DNA from: Owenia fusiformis
Lineage: Eukaryota > Annelida > Polychaeta > Sabellida > Oweniidae
NCBI GenBank assembly: GCA_903813345.2
Contig: CAIIXF020000005.1
Coordinates: 25,795,375 to 25,859,374 of the forward strand
Direction: 5' to 3'
DNA: 64,000 nucleotides
Positions 12,346-25,914 of this stretch are shown in pieces. The position numbers were made by a program, and so were the translations under genes. The notes under the pieces are model-generated. The model was not told where the DNA came from. It was given only the letters and a program-made list of their open reading frames with translations, and ran no database searches. Positions within the stretch are counted from its first letter, which is position 1; every line of letters starts with the position of its first letter.

Positions 12346-13080
12346 ACTGAGGCGTTGTGCTCAGTGTCAGTTAAAATATAATATAAAGGAAGTTTCACTT
12401 CATGAGGGAAACATTTTTAAAAGTGAGTCCTTCAAAATAAGTGTGCCCCTAGGTCAGAAATTGTTTTAAACCATGTATTTTAACATTACCAGGTAATAGG
12501 TGGGTGTTTATATGTGAAATGTGTGTATGGGAATTGTAACTGTTTTCTCTTAGCTATTACCAGAATATACTGCAGCCCATCAATTAAAGCACTTAGATTA
12601 TGTAACACTAACTGATAGTGCTTATCTATCCAGAATAGCTGCCTTTATGCAGATCCCTTAGGGTCCCTAATTAACATCATATGATCTCACTTTTAATTTA
12701 TGGAAATTCTCTTCCTTACAAATTGCAAAGAGGATGTGGATACTTATGTGTTGTGGGCATGTGGAATAAGTGGAAATATGGAAATTGATAAATATTCATG
12801 AAAATGTATGAATTTGATTTTAATGAATAAAGATGTTACTTTTATTCAAATGACTAACTTCTTGATCAGATTAAATGGTTAATGTAAATGTTAGATAATA
12901 AATCATTGTTATATATCAACATTTATTTTCTAATTTGTTCTGACCTGCTGAAGGGACAACCATTTAAGTATACCTCTGTCCCTGTCATGTTGGGCTTACT
13001 TGTTAAGGTATCTTGAACCCTTTCCTTTTCCAAAGATTGGATTTGTTTCTGAAATAGAAATCTTCATCTAGCCACAATGT

Positions 13081-13380
13081 ACTCGGTTCTGATGCAAGGA
13101 GGATTTGCATCCAGAATGCAGTCTCGATATTTTCTAGCAATGAAAATGTCAAAATGTCATTATTGTCTGACATTAAACTCATAATCAGCAATCCAAAAGA
13201 TTCAAGATAATATCTTTTTGTGTGTTTTGAATTTTTTTTTGTTATGTAATAAGACCAAAACTCACGATTCAAAATTTTGATTGAAGTGAAAATCTCGACA
13301 GCCTTCGAGATCAGATTCATTGATTGTTTGAAAATATCGAGATTGCATTTTGGGAGCCAATCCTCCTTGGTTCTGACACT
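13081..13380. repeat. Inverted repeat pair
   Basis: The segment 13081-13136 (CGGTTCTGA...CTCGATATTTTC) is repeated inverted at 13380-13328. They share AAGGAGGATT, CAGAATGCA-like and TCTCGATATTTTC blocks. Two overlapping minus-strand frames here come from this structure and I do not call them genes. Confidence 0.6.
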
Positions 13381-16300
13381 CAAGGTAGGTATTATGGTAA
13401 GGGCAAGTCATACTTACCAGGACATTTGGTGTAAGATATAAATGAGACTTAGTTATACACTGTACACTGTATGTCTGTATATACCTGGGGGTAGTGATGG
13501 TATCTAACACCAACTTGTCGGGTAACCTTGGCAACCAGCACCCTGTCTCCAACCATAGATATAGAAATAAACAAATCTTTTTTTCACGATAAACTACCAC
13601 TTGTTATTGAAGTTGTAGGGAGAAGTTGTCATCCTATAAATCTAGAATTTATGTTGTATGAAATCAGATAAAATTCAAGGATAGAAATCATTTTTGAAGG
13701 CAATATTTTGTCTGATACTCATCACATATCTGTTTTTCTACTAGAATCATGATCAGTGTCAAACCTGAAGAAAAGAAATAACAGAGTTTATCATGATGTG
13801 AAAGTGTGACATGTGGTCAAATTCCCGAAAAGGTGATTAAAGAAAAATATTCCGATAAAAGTTAATATTCAGAAATTACTTTATGAAGTCATCTCTGGGC
13901 TATCCTTTATTAAACTCATTCCCAGCATTTAGTTTTAATGGCATTTTCTGTGTTATTTGATAATAGTTTGACGTTTTTAATCACAAAATTTTAAATCTTT
14001 ACTTTACATAAACTCCCATTTTCCAAAATGTATATGGCAAGATTGCAGTGTTCAGAAAAAAAGTTAACCAGAAATGCATGTCTGAGCAGTTCTAAGTTGG
14101 TTAATTTAATTTTGTCATGTGTGGTACCCATATATCATAAAGGAAGCATAACTTAACATGGCGTGACATTTTGGAATTGAAACGCCAATTCACCAAACTG
14201 TTGAATTCCACCTGCTTCAGGAATAATGTCGCTTTCTATGACAATCAGTTCTGTTCTAACTGTTTTTATGCTTCCAAGGAATCTTGGATGAAGGAGGGCT
14301 TCAGGTTCCCAGTTTCTTTCCATCCTTAGTTGGTCTTTTATGCCACAGTGAAATATTTATAAGGAGCTTAATTCAACTGATTTCTGATGAATTTCTTATT
14401 ATTTTGAAAATATTTGAAGGCTGAATCATATTTTCTTATTAAGTGGCCTTTAGATATATGAATGAAATATCATCAGTTCTTAATCATCAAAATCTTTGAA
14501 AATTGTTACATGACATCATCTCTATTGCATTATGGGAGTCTACTTCCCTTGTCACATAGAGTCGTGTGTAAGAGACATGTAGTCTAGGGTATGTTAGCTA
14601 CTGACCAGTGACTAGAGACAAGCATCTTCGCTCATCAATGCTATCTCATCATATCAATACATATCTGATTAACCCCCTGTTATCTGATCTCAGGTCATTT
14701 TATCAATACCCTTATTTGGTCAATGCCTTCCACCCACCAGTTTAATTCAATATCATTTGCATTAGTAATGCCCACTGGCTAGGGTAGTTTGACGTTTTTA
14801 AATGGAGTTTGAGTTTTTAAATGTGAATAAAATCTTGTTTTTTATTGTTGGATCTTGTGTTATTGTCCAAAATTGGCTGGCATTCCACCCTGGGGCTTCC
14901 ATTATTTCATGGGACAGACTACTTCCCTTTTAACTTTATTTCCTGTTTATGATATAGCCCTGTATACAAGCCAAAAACACTAACCTCTTTGGTAAGCTTT
15001 AAACTGAGCTTCCTTATAGATAACCCCACAACTGACTATTTCTTTTGGGTATGTATGCAAGACTAGATACTCCTGTTTGTTTAAATCTGAATTGATGTTG
15101 TTTTCCTAAATCAGATTAGCTGTGAACTTGAAAGATAATCTATATTGATTTAAAATGATATTATTTGATATGATCTGATTGCGATAAGAAATTTATGTGC
15201 ATACTCTATGGTTGTTCCAGGTTCATCCATGCTTTTGTCATCAAACATATGTATTTTATTCTCCTTTTTATATGACCATTATTCAGTGTTTTAAGTCATT
15301 AAAATAAAAAATTAAGTGACCCTTTGGCCAGTCTTGTCCTAAGTGTTAGTCTGTCTATCAGATAAGGAAGTGTTTATCTTGTGGATATGCGCCTTTTATT
15401 GTTTATTAGCTGCCGGGAATGAGATATGGGCCCAGACTTTTGGCACCACAGCCGTATTGTCCAAACACAGAGAAAAAATGAAACAAATTCCTTGTACAAA
15501 CTGAGCCGTGGTGGTTTTGTGGCTCAAGAATGAATCGAAATTAAATTTTATCATTTAATGTTAATTGAAAGATTGCAGGATTGCCATCAGTGAAATATAT
15601 AATCTATTAAGGCACAAACAAATAATTCAACCCAGCTTCACTCAGTTTTGAATTACTTATTTTTATTTCATAGTGAAAAATATAAAAAATTTGAACTTTT
15701 TTGAATTTCTGAATATAATGCAATTTGGTGCAGATTGACTATTTTACTTTAATTGTACATTTGTAAGAGAAAATACAATTTTAATCTCCCTGAAAAAGAG
15801 GATAGGTCAAGTTTTGAGACGTGATCGTGATCGTGATCGACCTTCTCAAGTGCCTTGTGAAATGTCATGTGACACAGATGGCCTTTTAGATATGTATGAT
15901 TGAGAGCAGAAATAATAGCTGTATATTTATTAAATAATTATACACTTTAAACATAATTTAGTATTAAACTGTACCATTTCCTTCTAATTAGGTATAAATG
16001 CCAATGCATCAGAGTTTATTTTGGTGTAAATAATGGAAATGTTACTTCTAATTCTATGGGTCAGACAACTGGGGGAAATTCTCATTTGGAGCTCAGCTGT
16101 TTAGATGGTTGGGTTTCATGAACATTGAACAATTAGGTTTTTCACTTTTACATTATCTGGTATTTATTTTGTGTTAACTGTTTCTGTATTGAATCCAAAC
16201 AGTGGTACATTGGTAGTGTGTCTATTTCGACTGGAAAATTGAAGAGTGGTTGCATGACTAAACTGAGCGACTCTCTCATTTATTAACACAGTAAATAATT

Positions 16301-19038
16301 CCATAACTGAGAATAGATAATATTATTTTGTACTTTGTGTCCATATTGTTAAACTAGTGTATTCCTATAGTCATATGTGATACTTTGATGGATTAAGATA
16401 TTTTGTGTCACAAAGACTATAATTGGGTTCCAGAGAGGATAAAGTTCTTTTAAAAGAACGATAATTATATGTAGCATTGTTTTACAAAGACTATAAAGCT
16501 GCGTGATTAAATCCCAAAGTTGATAATAAAGCTGTGGTACAAACTTGATAAAGTCTCTGCTGTGTTGCCCCTTTAAATAGTTTCATTTTGCTTCTTTAAA
16601 AAATTATGAGAGCCTCATCTACATTGTAATTACTCCTAGGATCTGGGCCTTAGGGCACTGTTGTGTTACAAAGATTATAAAATTGTGTTACCGAGACAAC
16701 ACCTACAATATCCTGCACATAATTGTCCACAATTGCGAGGGAAACAGACCACATTACTCTGTATATCATAGATAAGACCATTGATTTTTCACCAAAATTG
16801 ATTCCTCATCTAAATAAATAACGCATTCTTTATTCATTTCATTTCCCATAAAATACATGGGAGTAATTACCCTGGTTTAGTAGTCAAGGGACTTCTGACT
16901 TATTGATCACTATGATTTGTCAATTTGAGTCACTGACTAAGTTACATCGATTAATCTTTCTAATTAAAATGAATACATCAAGTTGATTTGGATTGAAGAG
17001 CTCATTTGGGATGAAGGACCTTTAGAATGTTATGCTCGTTATTGCAACATGTTTTAGTAACTTCATTTTAATTGTTTCTGTGATATTTAAACATTTTTAT
17101 GTTTTACAATATTTGAGCTTGTTTTAATTGTATTAATTAATGACATGCTCAAAGGCATCTATATTTTCTTATTTTCTCCTGGAGGAGATGATTTGAATTC
17201 TTTTATTAACTCCTTTAAGAATTCAAGAACTTTTTCTTTATTGTGAAGAGGAACAATTTATAAACACTAAAACATTCTTATTGTCTTCTTTAACTCATTG
17301 TCCGCTGAAGGTGAAATCTTACTTATTCTTTCACACACACAATTATATTTTAAGTATTTTTAAGGAAACTGCTGTATGATATGATGTATGATATATTAGA
17401 AAGACCTAGGTCATCCTCTTTTATCATGACTTCATTTATCTAATCTATTCACTGTTCAAGCACATCAAACTCAAAATCAAATGTAACATTTTAACAACAT
17501 ACGCTCTCCCCTTAGATATATCAGACTTTCTCTATCAGACGTATCAGTTTCAAATCAGATGAGATCTGACTAAAAAACTTAAAACAACACAAGTGTCTCT
17601 GATTATCAGAGTGTAGCATCAGATACGATGTCTATCAAGATCTACCACCAGGGGCCTATAGGGAGACTGCCAAACTACCCGCACTGGTTTATATTGGTCT
17701 CGGGAATTTCACAGAAAATTAGAAGAATTTATTTGAACTGCTTCATTTACCCTGGGGATTTCTCTTGTGATGCGTTGCATTCTTCGCTAATTTTTCTCCT
17801 AACATGGTTTTCCTCAAAAATGCATTTTTTTGTTAAGTGGGATACTGGTATACTAATTTGTTTTTCCAGTTTTATGAAATACCTTGTTGTAAGATACAGG
17901 TATATGGCATATATTACCATTTATTTGTTCATTATGTGATTTTAGAAACATGGAAAACATACTCTTAAATTTTGTGCAATATTCAAATAATTACCGTTTT
18001 TTATGTCGTAGATTCTTCATATTAAAGATTAAAATAAATGACCATTTGCTCAATAAATGGTAATCAAAATAACTAATATCTGAAAACACTTTAGAATTTT
18101 TTCATTTGATCCATTAAGTTTGTGATCTAAAGGCCAAATCGACCTCTGCCTGCATATGATTTAGCTTTCAGTTTTATAACACTGTTCAATATTTCTAAAT
18201 AGATTTCATAATATTTTCCAGAAAATCAGATAGAAAATGACTTTGACTTATTTATTTCCCATTTCTCCGTCAATTATGCATTCTTCCAACAAAATTATTT
18301 CTACTTTTGACAGACAGAGAAATTAACATGTCAAGAAATAGCGATTTACAATCAGAATCGTGTCAAAAATTTCAGAGATATTTTTAATCTTCAATTATTT
18401 TGTTTGAGCATTTGAAGCGGGTAATTTGTGCCATGTCAAAGAAGCTGAGCTTGAATTAAGATAAGTGAGGATTCACGGAAATATCTCTATGTCACCACAC
18501 CAAGATGAAATTGACAGGTTCCTCCATCTCAAATCTTGAACATCTCGAAGTTCTTTCCCAATTAAAGGAGCATTATGGCGGAAGAGTTTATTTGATGTGA
18601 TAATTGTGACCTTATCTGTGTTTTAAGAGTCATATGTGATAGGCTAGCTGTAATTATAAGTTGAACCTCTCTTTTAAATAAATGAAATCAAAGTACGGTA
18701 TTAGAAAGGGAATCTCTATTGTTATTTCAAGAACTGTTCTTAAATTTGATGGCTGGTCCCATTTAAAGTCTGTTCCCATTGGTGTTTTAAAAGTTTGTTT
18801 TCATTTCAATTTGTATTACTGATGTTCATAGGTTGTTGATTGAATATAAATGTACATACCGGTATATGTGATATGATAAGGTATTCAAAAATTGTTAACT
18901 GCAAGTTACAAACACTTAATTCTCCTTTGTGTTTCAGCATTAAATATATTTAGCCAACATTACATTATTTCAGTTCGACACCAAAGGTGACAAACCATTC
19001 TTCCTCAACCAGCATTGTATTTGAAAATAGATAGTATT

Positions 19039-19247
19039 GCAGGGGCCAAAATTTTCCTCGCTTTTGCAGAAAAAGTGTTGGCCCCAAATGTGGAAATTAG
19101 GGCCCAGTTTCTTAGAATAGGCCCACAAAAATGCCAAGTAAGGCCAGTTTGGTACCACAATTACCCAGTTTATGTGGGTAGAGCAGAATTAGGCCCTTAA
19201 CTTTTTTTGGGGCTCATTTTTTTGTCCCCCCCCCATATCCGCTACTG
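19039..19247. mobile_element. Decayed hAT-like fragment
   Basis: CAGGGGCCAAAATTTTCC at the left and, inverted at the right, CAGTAGCGGATATGGGGGG are both of the hAT-MITE terminal style but match each other poorly. There is no target duplication. It may be two different remnants side by side. Confidence 0.35.
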
Positions 19248-21111
19248 TCTTGTATCAAGTATCACCATGTACATATCCCCCACTATCTGTGATAGAGAGG
19301 AATTGAGATGGTTGGGGGGGGGGGGGGTTTACATTCAGGGCCTAATGCAAAACTAGTCTAAGAAGGATGGGTAACATTGTATATGGGATTGATGCAAACA
19401 TGAGCTTTCTTGCATATGCACACATGTACTTCTGCTGATACCCTGGGTAATAAAATAATCAAAATGATAGTTTTGATAATGATAAAATATTTCATAATTG
19501 AGAGCAACTAATTTTATCACAAGATGCTGTCAAAAAGATGTCATCAAAATCCTTATAAGCTTGTCATAAAAATAGCAGTGCATATAAACATGTCAATGTA
19601 CAACATCACAGAATTTCTTGTACAAGGTTCTTCTAAAGACTAAAATTCTCAAATAAAAAAGCAATTCTATGTCAGAAGTTATCCGTTACATTGAGCATAA
19701 TTTGATAATAGAAAGCATACATTTCTCTCAGTTGAGTTCACAATTTGCAGATGGCTGAATTGCCTTCATATCTTTTTCACATGACGGATAATTGAGACGC
19801 CATCGTGCAGATATTGTAGAATCCTTTTTTGATGAAGTTGATCTTGTAATAATTCATTGAGGAGTTGCCCATTAGGCTAAACGCGAGGGGGTCTTCTTAA
19901 TAATTTTTCGGAAAATGAAATGTTTTTTGTCTGGTTATTTTTAAAAAAATGCTATTGTCTTTTGGACTCGGCTAAATTAGGGGTTGATGGGTGGAGATCA
20001 GGTCTTATTAATGTAATAAGATGAAATGTTAAAAAATTGACATCTTTCGGAAATTGAAATGGTTTTCTCTGGTAATGTTTGTTCAAAATGCTATTGTCTT
20101 CTTGACATTTTCTGTCATAGTGAAATTTAAGATCAGTGAATTTTATTCTAACAATTGAATAAATGTGATGCTTCTCTCATTTTGGTGCATTTTTGGCCAT
20201 CCATATATCTTATTTAGGGACCATGTACTAATATGCCATATTATTTAGTTCAATTTATTTTTAAATTAAAGTAACAACATAACTGATATGTGTTGTCATT
20301 GAAATGTTGGTTCACTTTCACCTCCTAAGTCAAAATAAATGTCTAAGACTGCACCGAACAAGCTAACAAACCCAAATATAAACATTCAGCAATTTTTCAC
20401 TACTGACCATTTTACAGAGCAATAAACAGCCAAACAAACATACATGTGACCCCATCTCAACTCAACTTATCAAAAACATAGATTTTTCTCTTAATATTCA
20501 TTCAGAAATCCTAGAAATCACAGAAATATTTGAATATTTTAGAAGGGGCTAGTTTAGAGGTTTTGGAAGATGATGAAGGGGCTAAGACAACTCTGTCACA
20601 TGATCTGTTATTTTAGCTGTTACATGGGGCTGGCTGTCTCGACTGAAGAATCAAAGTCTCAGGACTGTGGTCACAAAATTAGCCTGGATTAATCATCTCA
20701 CAAACTTGTATTAGCACCAGATTTGTTCCATACTAAAGGTGATTTTGAACAAAATTATGAATAAACACAAGTTTTGAGGAAAGTGAACAGAATATCATGT
20801 CTGACTCGTACATGTACATAAATGTTGAACTGTATAAAAACATTTATTACAGGTTGCTACTAGCTGAATATTTATCTAAATCTCTGGGGGAGAAGGGGGT
20901 GGAGAGGGGGGGGGGGGGTTCACTTTGTTTGTTTGCTTGTTTGTTTTTCTGTCTGTTATTTTGTGATTTCATAACCACTTAAATTTTTATGCCCCATTGT
21001 ATTTTGAAGAAGTCTAGTTGATTGTATAACCCCATGCAATTCTAAGAACATAATTCAATTATTAAAACTGATTGTTCAATTTGTTCAATATTTATCCACA
21101 AAGTCAGTGGT

Positions 21112-21260
21112 TAGACAGAAATCAACTCAAACACTACCAAAGTGGATTAACAGTCTACAAAAGACCTAGGCAAGAACAATTAACTCCACAGAATGTAATA
21201 CAGAGAGACATTTTGATGATACGGAAAGTTATAAGGACATTATTGGTTGATGAATTAAGG
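21112..21260 (+). CDS. Possible isolated coding exon, unidentified
   Basis: An open plus-strand frame follows CCACAAAGTCAG and encodes about 50 residues, starting WLDRNQLKHYQSGLTVYKRP and ending RKVIRTLLVDEL. It finishes at an AAG|GTAATA donor-like site. The composition is charged and soluble-protein-like, unlike neighbouring AT-rich noise frames. No partner exon is seen, the acceptor lacks a strong pyrimidine tract, and I do not recognise the family. It could be a decayed exon or chance. Confidence 0.3.
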
Positions 21261-22340
21261 TAATATGGTTGAAATTGGCTTAATCGGGGCAGAAGATGAA
21301 CAGTTAACAGTAATTTCTTCATTAAATCAAACCTAATTGGGTTAAGTTGCTATAGTGTTGTCATTCTTGATTTAGGAACGAGAGCATCATTCTTAAATGC
21401 AGTGACGTAATCACTTTCCTGCTTAAGAAGATACATCCTGCCCATTTTATGAAAAATCTGTTTTTAGAGATATTTGTAATTTTTTATACCCCATCTGACA
21501 CTGTGCTTTGTTAAGTCATGCTTTTATATATATATATCTTTTAATAACTCGATAATCATGTCATATAAATGACGTATCAGTCACTACATTGTCTAGAACT
21601 ACAGACTACAACTACAAAACTACTTTATATCAGTTTCACATGTAAGAGTATAATACTAAAATATTAGCCTGGTGTATCCATAATACATGGTTTTAAAACA
21701 TGTGTACATCACTGCATAATATTAATCATTATCTAAATTTTTCAAAAAGTGATAAACAAATTCTACAATGCCTGAAAAGATGTTATTTTATGATGTGAAA
21801 AATAGTAAAAGAGTGCTCTTTCAACATGTAATGTGTAAAAAATTGATACGGCAGAGCAAGAAACAAACCGTAAAACTGTAAATCTTTTGAATAACTGTAT
21901 GATTGAGTGAGTGTTTGGTTAGCTTGTGCAAGTACTGCCTTCTTTACTTGACACATTGCTGTCTGTCTGCACTTTATCATGGTGTAATGTATAACCAACT
22001 TCAAAACCAAAAGATGAGATTTTGTGATTTAACACATCTCAGCTTCCCAGTGTATGAACTCAGTTTTACATTTTAAAGAAAACAATGCATGATGCACTAA
22101 CATTATAACAAATATACTGAATGACTCATTTTAATTGAATTTTAGGATTTAGACTGTTTTATTATAATATAGGAAATCAAAGAGTTGATATTGATTCAAA
22201 AATGCACAAATAAAAACAATTGAAAAATATAATTATCAAAATGAAAAATGGTTCATTATGATGATTTTGTAATTTTTAAATTGTTAACTATTCCCCAAAC
22301 AAGTAAATTGTTACGATAATTATATTTGCCATATTTGTCT

Positions 22341-22590
22341 AGATTTAGGTATAATATAACATTCTAGATTTAGGTATAATATAACATTCTAGATTTAGGT
22401 ATAATATATCATTCTAGATTTAGGTGTAATATAACATTCTAGATTTAGGTATAATATAACATTCTAGATTTAGGTATAATATAACATTCTAGATTTAGGT
22501 ATAATATAACATTCTAGATTTAGGTGTAATATAACATTCTAGATTTTGGTATAATATAACATTCTAGATTTAGGTAAAATATAACATTCC
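22341..22590. repeat. Minisatellite, 25-bp unit in ten copies
   Basis: Ten head-to-tail 25-bp units start at 22341 and every 25 bases to 22566. Each reads AGATTTAGGT, ATAATATAAC, ATTCT. Units differ by single substitutions only (A/G at the 11th base, T for A in two). There are no spacers, so this is not a CRISPR array. Confidence 0.97.
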
Positions 22591-24310
22591 ATATAAAAAA
22601 CATTCTCTATTTAAATTGCTGATATTCCGTTGATCCTCTGATAGTAAAAGTCTATTTCTTGAGGAATTTTAGACTTTATATTGAAGTAGTCACATCATCT
22701 TTAATTAGTTTCAAAATGGCTTTTTAACAGTTATGTTCAAAAACGTGCAGATAGAAATCATGCATATCCCACATTACTGTTGACTTTATTTGAAAAATAT
22801 CAATACTCAATTTTTCATAGATAACGAGGATAGCGTGTAAGACCCTGGTCATCTGCCTGATACATATATCACATCCGACATATATTGGAAGCCATCATTC
22901 TCTAAGATGCTATCTAAAATATTTGCATTGTTGGAAAGATTATTGTTTTTCTGACTTTGAGATACAAATTCAAGATATAGCCGTGTATAAACTGATAAAT
23001 GTTAATACCGCATCACAGGTTGTTGAGGCTATATGAAATCGTTGTTGTAATATCCAGCTCCTATTGGTCGATTGTGCTCATTTATCATACTCACTGAAAA
23101 ATGGTATATTTCCTTTGATGAAATATGTTTAAAATTTTACTCTGCATCAAATCAGTGGTTATAATGACTCTCTTTTGTATTATCGGCAGCTATATGGGCA
23201 AATATTAGTTTAGTTAATGTTTTGGTATAATAGAGCTGAGTGAGGTCCATTACACACCTATGGTGAGACTAGGCCTTGAGTCTGTGTTCATTTGACAACA
23301 TACTATTCAATATCAGACATCCCAAACTATCATGTCGCCAGCCAAACTTTTCTTTTAGCGTTTAGTCAGGCCTCACAAATAAAAATCTGTTCAATCCTAT
23401 GGGGATTTTATTACACAAAGTCTTCATACCCCTTGGAGTTATTACCATGCTCTTCCTGGCAGAATGATAATCACATTGACATGCCTGGGAGTGATCCACA
23501 TTGAGGCAAGAGACGCAGTTGCCTCAATTATCATTTTTTGCCTCAGTTTTGTTCTTCTTTTTCTCTAATTTGGCTAGCAATTCTTTGATCACACAGTTAT
23601 TTGAAACATAAAATTATTTTTTGCCTTCCAAGGTATGAGCTTAATTTACTTCTTTTTGAGTCAATTGTTTTATTTCCTAAATCAAGTTTTTATTTGTTTT
23701 ATTTCATACATCATTGATTGGTGTTAAACAAATAATTAATATTGTTGGTCTCCTTTGTAATGACAGGTTGCAATGTCGCTAGACGCAGTTTACTTCCACC
23801 CAGGGATATGTGATTAGTGGTGAGATGAGCAATTATCAAATATGCTCATTTTTTTCATTCCGATACTTCACCATTTTAATTCTCGTTGCCTTTCATCTTT
23901 TTCATTTGCTGGATTACTACATTGAAACTCATGTGATTTTTCTCTCCATTAAATGAACGTTGGTTCTTCTCTTCTTGGAATATTGAGGAAAATTTTGACT
24001 GGGATTTGAAATGTTTGTATCCGTCTATGAAGTTTTGAATTTAATTAAGTTTTTACAATTGGAAATGCGAACCATGAAGTACGGTATGTTGAAATTGTCA
24101 TTGATTTTATGATTTGTCAGACACTGGCTAGGATGATGATAAAGTACCTAATGTAAGATGATGAATAAAACAGCCCCATTAATTAGGGGTTGAGGCAGTT
24201 GAGAGTAAATGAAGATCATTTATGTGTGTTTAAACATGGAGAATTCACAGCACGCCAGACTCTTCTCTATTCACAGCCACTCACCCACAGCAGAAAATAC
24301 AGACATAAAC
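22591..24310. other. Intergenic spacer downstream of the GATA gene, nothing recognised
   Basis: AT-rich with no supported gene or structured repeat. The frame at 23292-23504 has no splice or homology support. Confidence 0.4.
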
Positions 24311-24330
24311 AGGGATATAATTTATAATAG

Positions 24331-24336
24331 TTTATT
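24331..24336 (-). terminator. GATA2/3: Poly(A) signal AATAAA of the GATA gene
   Basis: Minus strand reads GTATAATAAACT, about 1.58 kb after the stop codon. I did not fully enumerate competing hexamers in this AT-rich UTR. Confidence 0.4.
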
Positions 24337-25178
24337 ATACTTACAGGCAGAAAAAACTTTTACAATATAGCTGTACATAAGAAAAATCACCTAACCTGTA
24401 TTCAATGTTTAAAAAACTAAATGCTTTTGAGATAAAGTAATATATCTGAGATTCGGTGGTGTTTGTTCGTTTTTTAGAATAAATATCTTACATTACACTA
24501 GACATTACTTTTCATTCAGTAAATTATGCTATATACTGTCTTTCAAAAATAAGACATTTCTGGTCTCAACTCCAAGAGAATCCTTATTTTCAGCCACCAT
24601 GTTATTTCCTAAATGCTAAGATGTGCTCCACTTTAGTTTGAAGCAAATATTGTACAAAAAATGTTTCCATCAAAATAATACATTGTCTTATTGTACATTG
24701 TATACAATACTTATTTTCCTAATGACATGTTAAATATACATAAGTCACATTAATTACTTATATCCATTAAGACATAGGGTTACTTTGGAATGTATTGTAC
24801 ATGTTTTTTACAATATTATCATAATTATCCAATATAATAATATTATCCAATATGGATATATCTCATATCCTGATGTTATGATTTTAAATTGAGAAGCCAT
24901 GTCATCAAAATATTTTACTAAAAATTAAACTAAAACTACCTCACTATGAGCAGCTATATCCTACAAATGGAAGACTCGAAAGATATATGATTTATCTTAA
25001 AATGAAATAAAAATATTCTAAAATGGGTTTACTACTGTATTTTCAAATTGCTACCTGTTTATTAATAATACATTGACTTCAAGAATACACTACATTGGCT
25101 GACTTTCTCTTAATTACTTATAATATATTATTACATTGTCCCTCGTTGTAATCCACTGTCTTTAGATGTATGTACACA

Positions 25179-25186
25179 TATATACA
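25179..25186 (-). promoter_or_regulatory. Pumilio-type motif TGTATATA in the 3'UTR
   Basis: A second sense-strand UGUANAUA match, 130 bases further along the 3'UTR than the first. Confidence 0.3.
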
Positions 25187-25315
25187 CTGATCTAACTAAT
25201 TAGCTATGTTTTTACTTGTCATGGCTGTCCCTTGCTATTTTGGCACTTTACATATTTTTGGATTTTCCACTAATTTTTTAGAAACATAGCACCTACTTCC
25301 TAGGAACACATACTT

Positions 25316-25323
25316 TATTTACA
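25316..25323 (-). promoter_or_regulatory. Pumilio-type motif TGTAAATA in the 3'UTR
   Basis: The minus strand (transcript sense) matches the PUF recognition element UGUANAUA. The motif alone does not prove binding, and it is not rare in AT-rich DNA. Confidence 0.3.
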
Positions 25324-25688
25324 AGACCCTGTTTAACCTTCAGTTAACAAAATGAACAATGATATTTTATTTAAGAAACTTGAAAAAAGAAGAAACCACC
25401 ACTCGGTAATTTAGCCATAAAATACATAGTAATGTTGTAATTATACAAATATATTATGTTTTTGTACATATTTTCTCGACTCACCAACACAAGTTAAACA
25501 TTCCTCTACATATAATGCATGACTAGTTACAATAACCTTTGATAACGTACTGGTACACATCAGCATATCAACACAAATCATTTCAATGTCTGTTAAGATC
25601 ATCTGAATCGCTGCATGTTTCCTAATATTTTCGTTTATAACTGTTCACCAAGTTCTCACTTTATTCCACTGTTTCTCAATGTTCCATA

Positions 25689-25702
25689 GTTACCATGGTA
25701 AC
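25689..25702. promoter_or_regulatory. Palindromic RFX-type X-box GTTACCATGGTAAC
   Basis: A perfect 14-bp palindrome matching the RFX X-box consensus (GTNRCC, spacer, RGYAAC), in the GATA 3'UTR region. A related GTTTCCATGGCGAT lies near 25730. Function is not shown. Confidence 0.35.
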
Positions 25703-25914
25703 ATACATTTTGGTGATGCTTTCCTTTGAGGTTTCCATGGCGATATAAAGGTTGGCAATCAATAAAATGAATAAGTTTCCTGCAACTGTTTCCTTTACTC
25801 AACATGACTGTCTAAGCACTCAACATGAGTGCTCATGTACTCAATATGTCTGTCCAAATATGGGAGTCACTTGGACCGTAATAAATAATGTTAGATATGA
25901 CCCAGGTGCTGGTA

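Larger units (their letters stand above)
11028..22340. other. Long intergenic stretch, mostly unremarkable
   Basis: No confirmed gene. Repeat remnants lie near 12.2, 13.1-13.4 and 19.0-19.25 kb, and a possible exon lies at 21.11 kb. Poly-G runs occur near 12298, 19315 and 20906. Frames at 13003-13600, 17628-17939 and elsewhere lack coding character. Confidence 0.4.
24315..25914 (-). other. GATA2/3: 3'UTR of the GATA gene
   Basis: About 1.6 kb of AT-rich, stop-dense sequence follows the TAG at 25917-25915, up to an AATAAA on the minus strand at 24336-24331. It contains two Pumilio-type motifs and a palindromic GTTACCATGGTAAC. The boundary is inferred from the hexamer; an earlier cleavage site is possible. 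Confidence 0.55.

Noticed and set aside
13003-13600. Overlapping minus-strand frames as exons
   Set aside because: They arise from an inverted repeat pair. One has a GTGAGT after it, but there is no convincing acceptor or family match.
19314-19327. Poly-G runs as G-quadruplexes
   Set aside because: Single uninterrupted G-runs, mostly inside MITE remnants. They lack the four-tract layout and are better explained as repeat debris.
22341-22590. CRISPR-like array
   Set aside because: Units abut with no spacers, and the host is an animal genome. It is a minisatellite.
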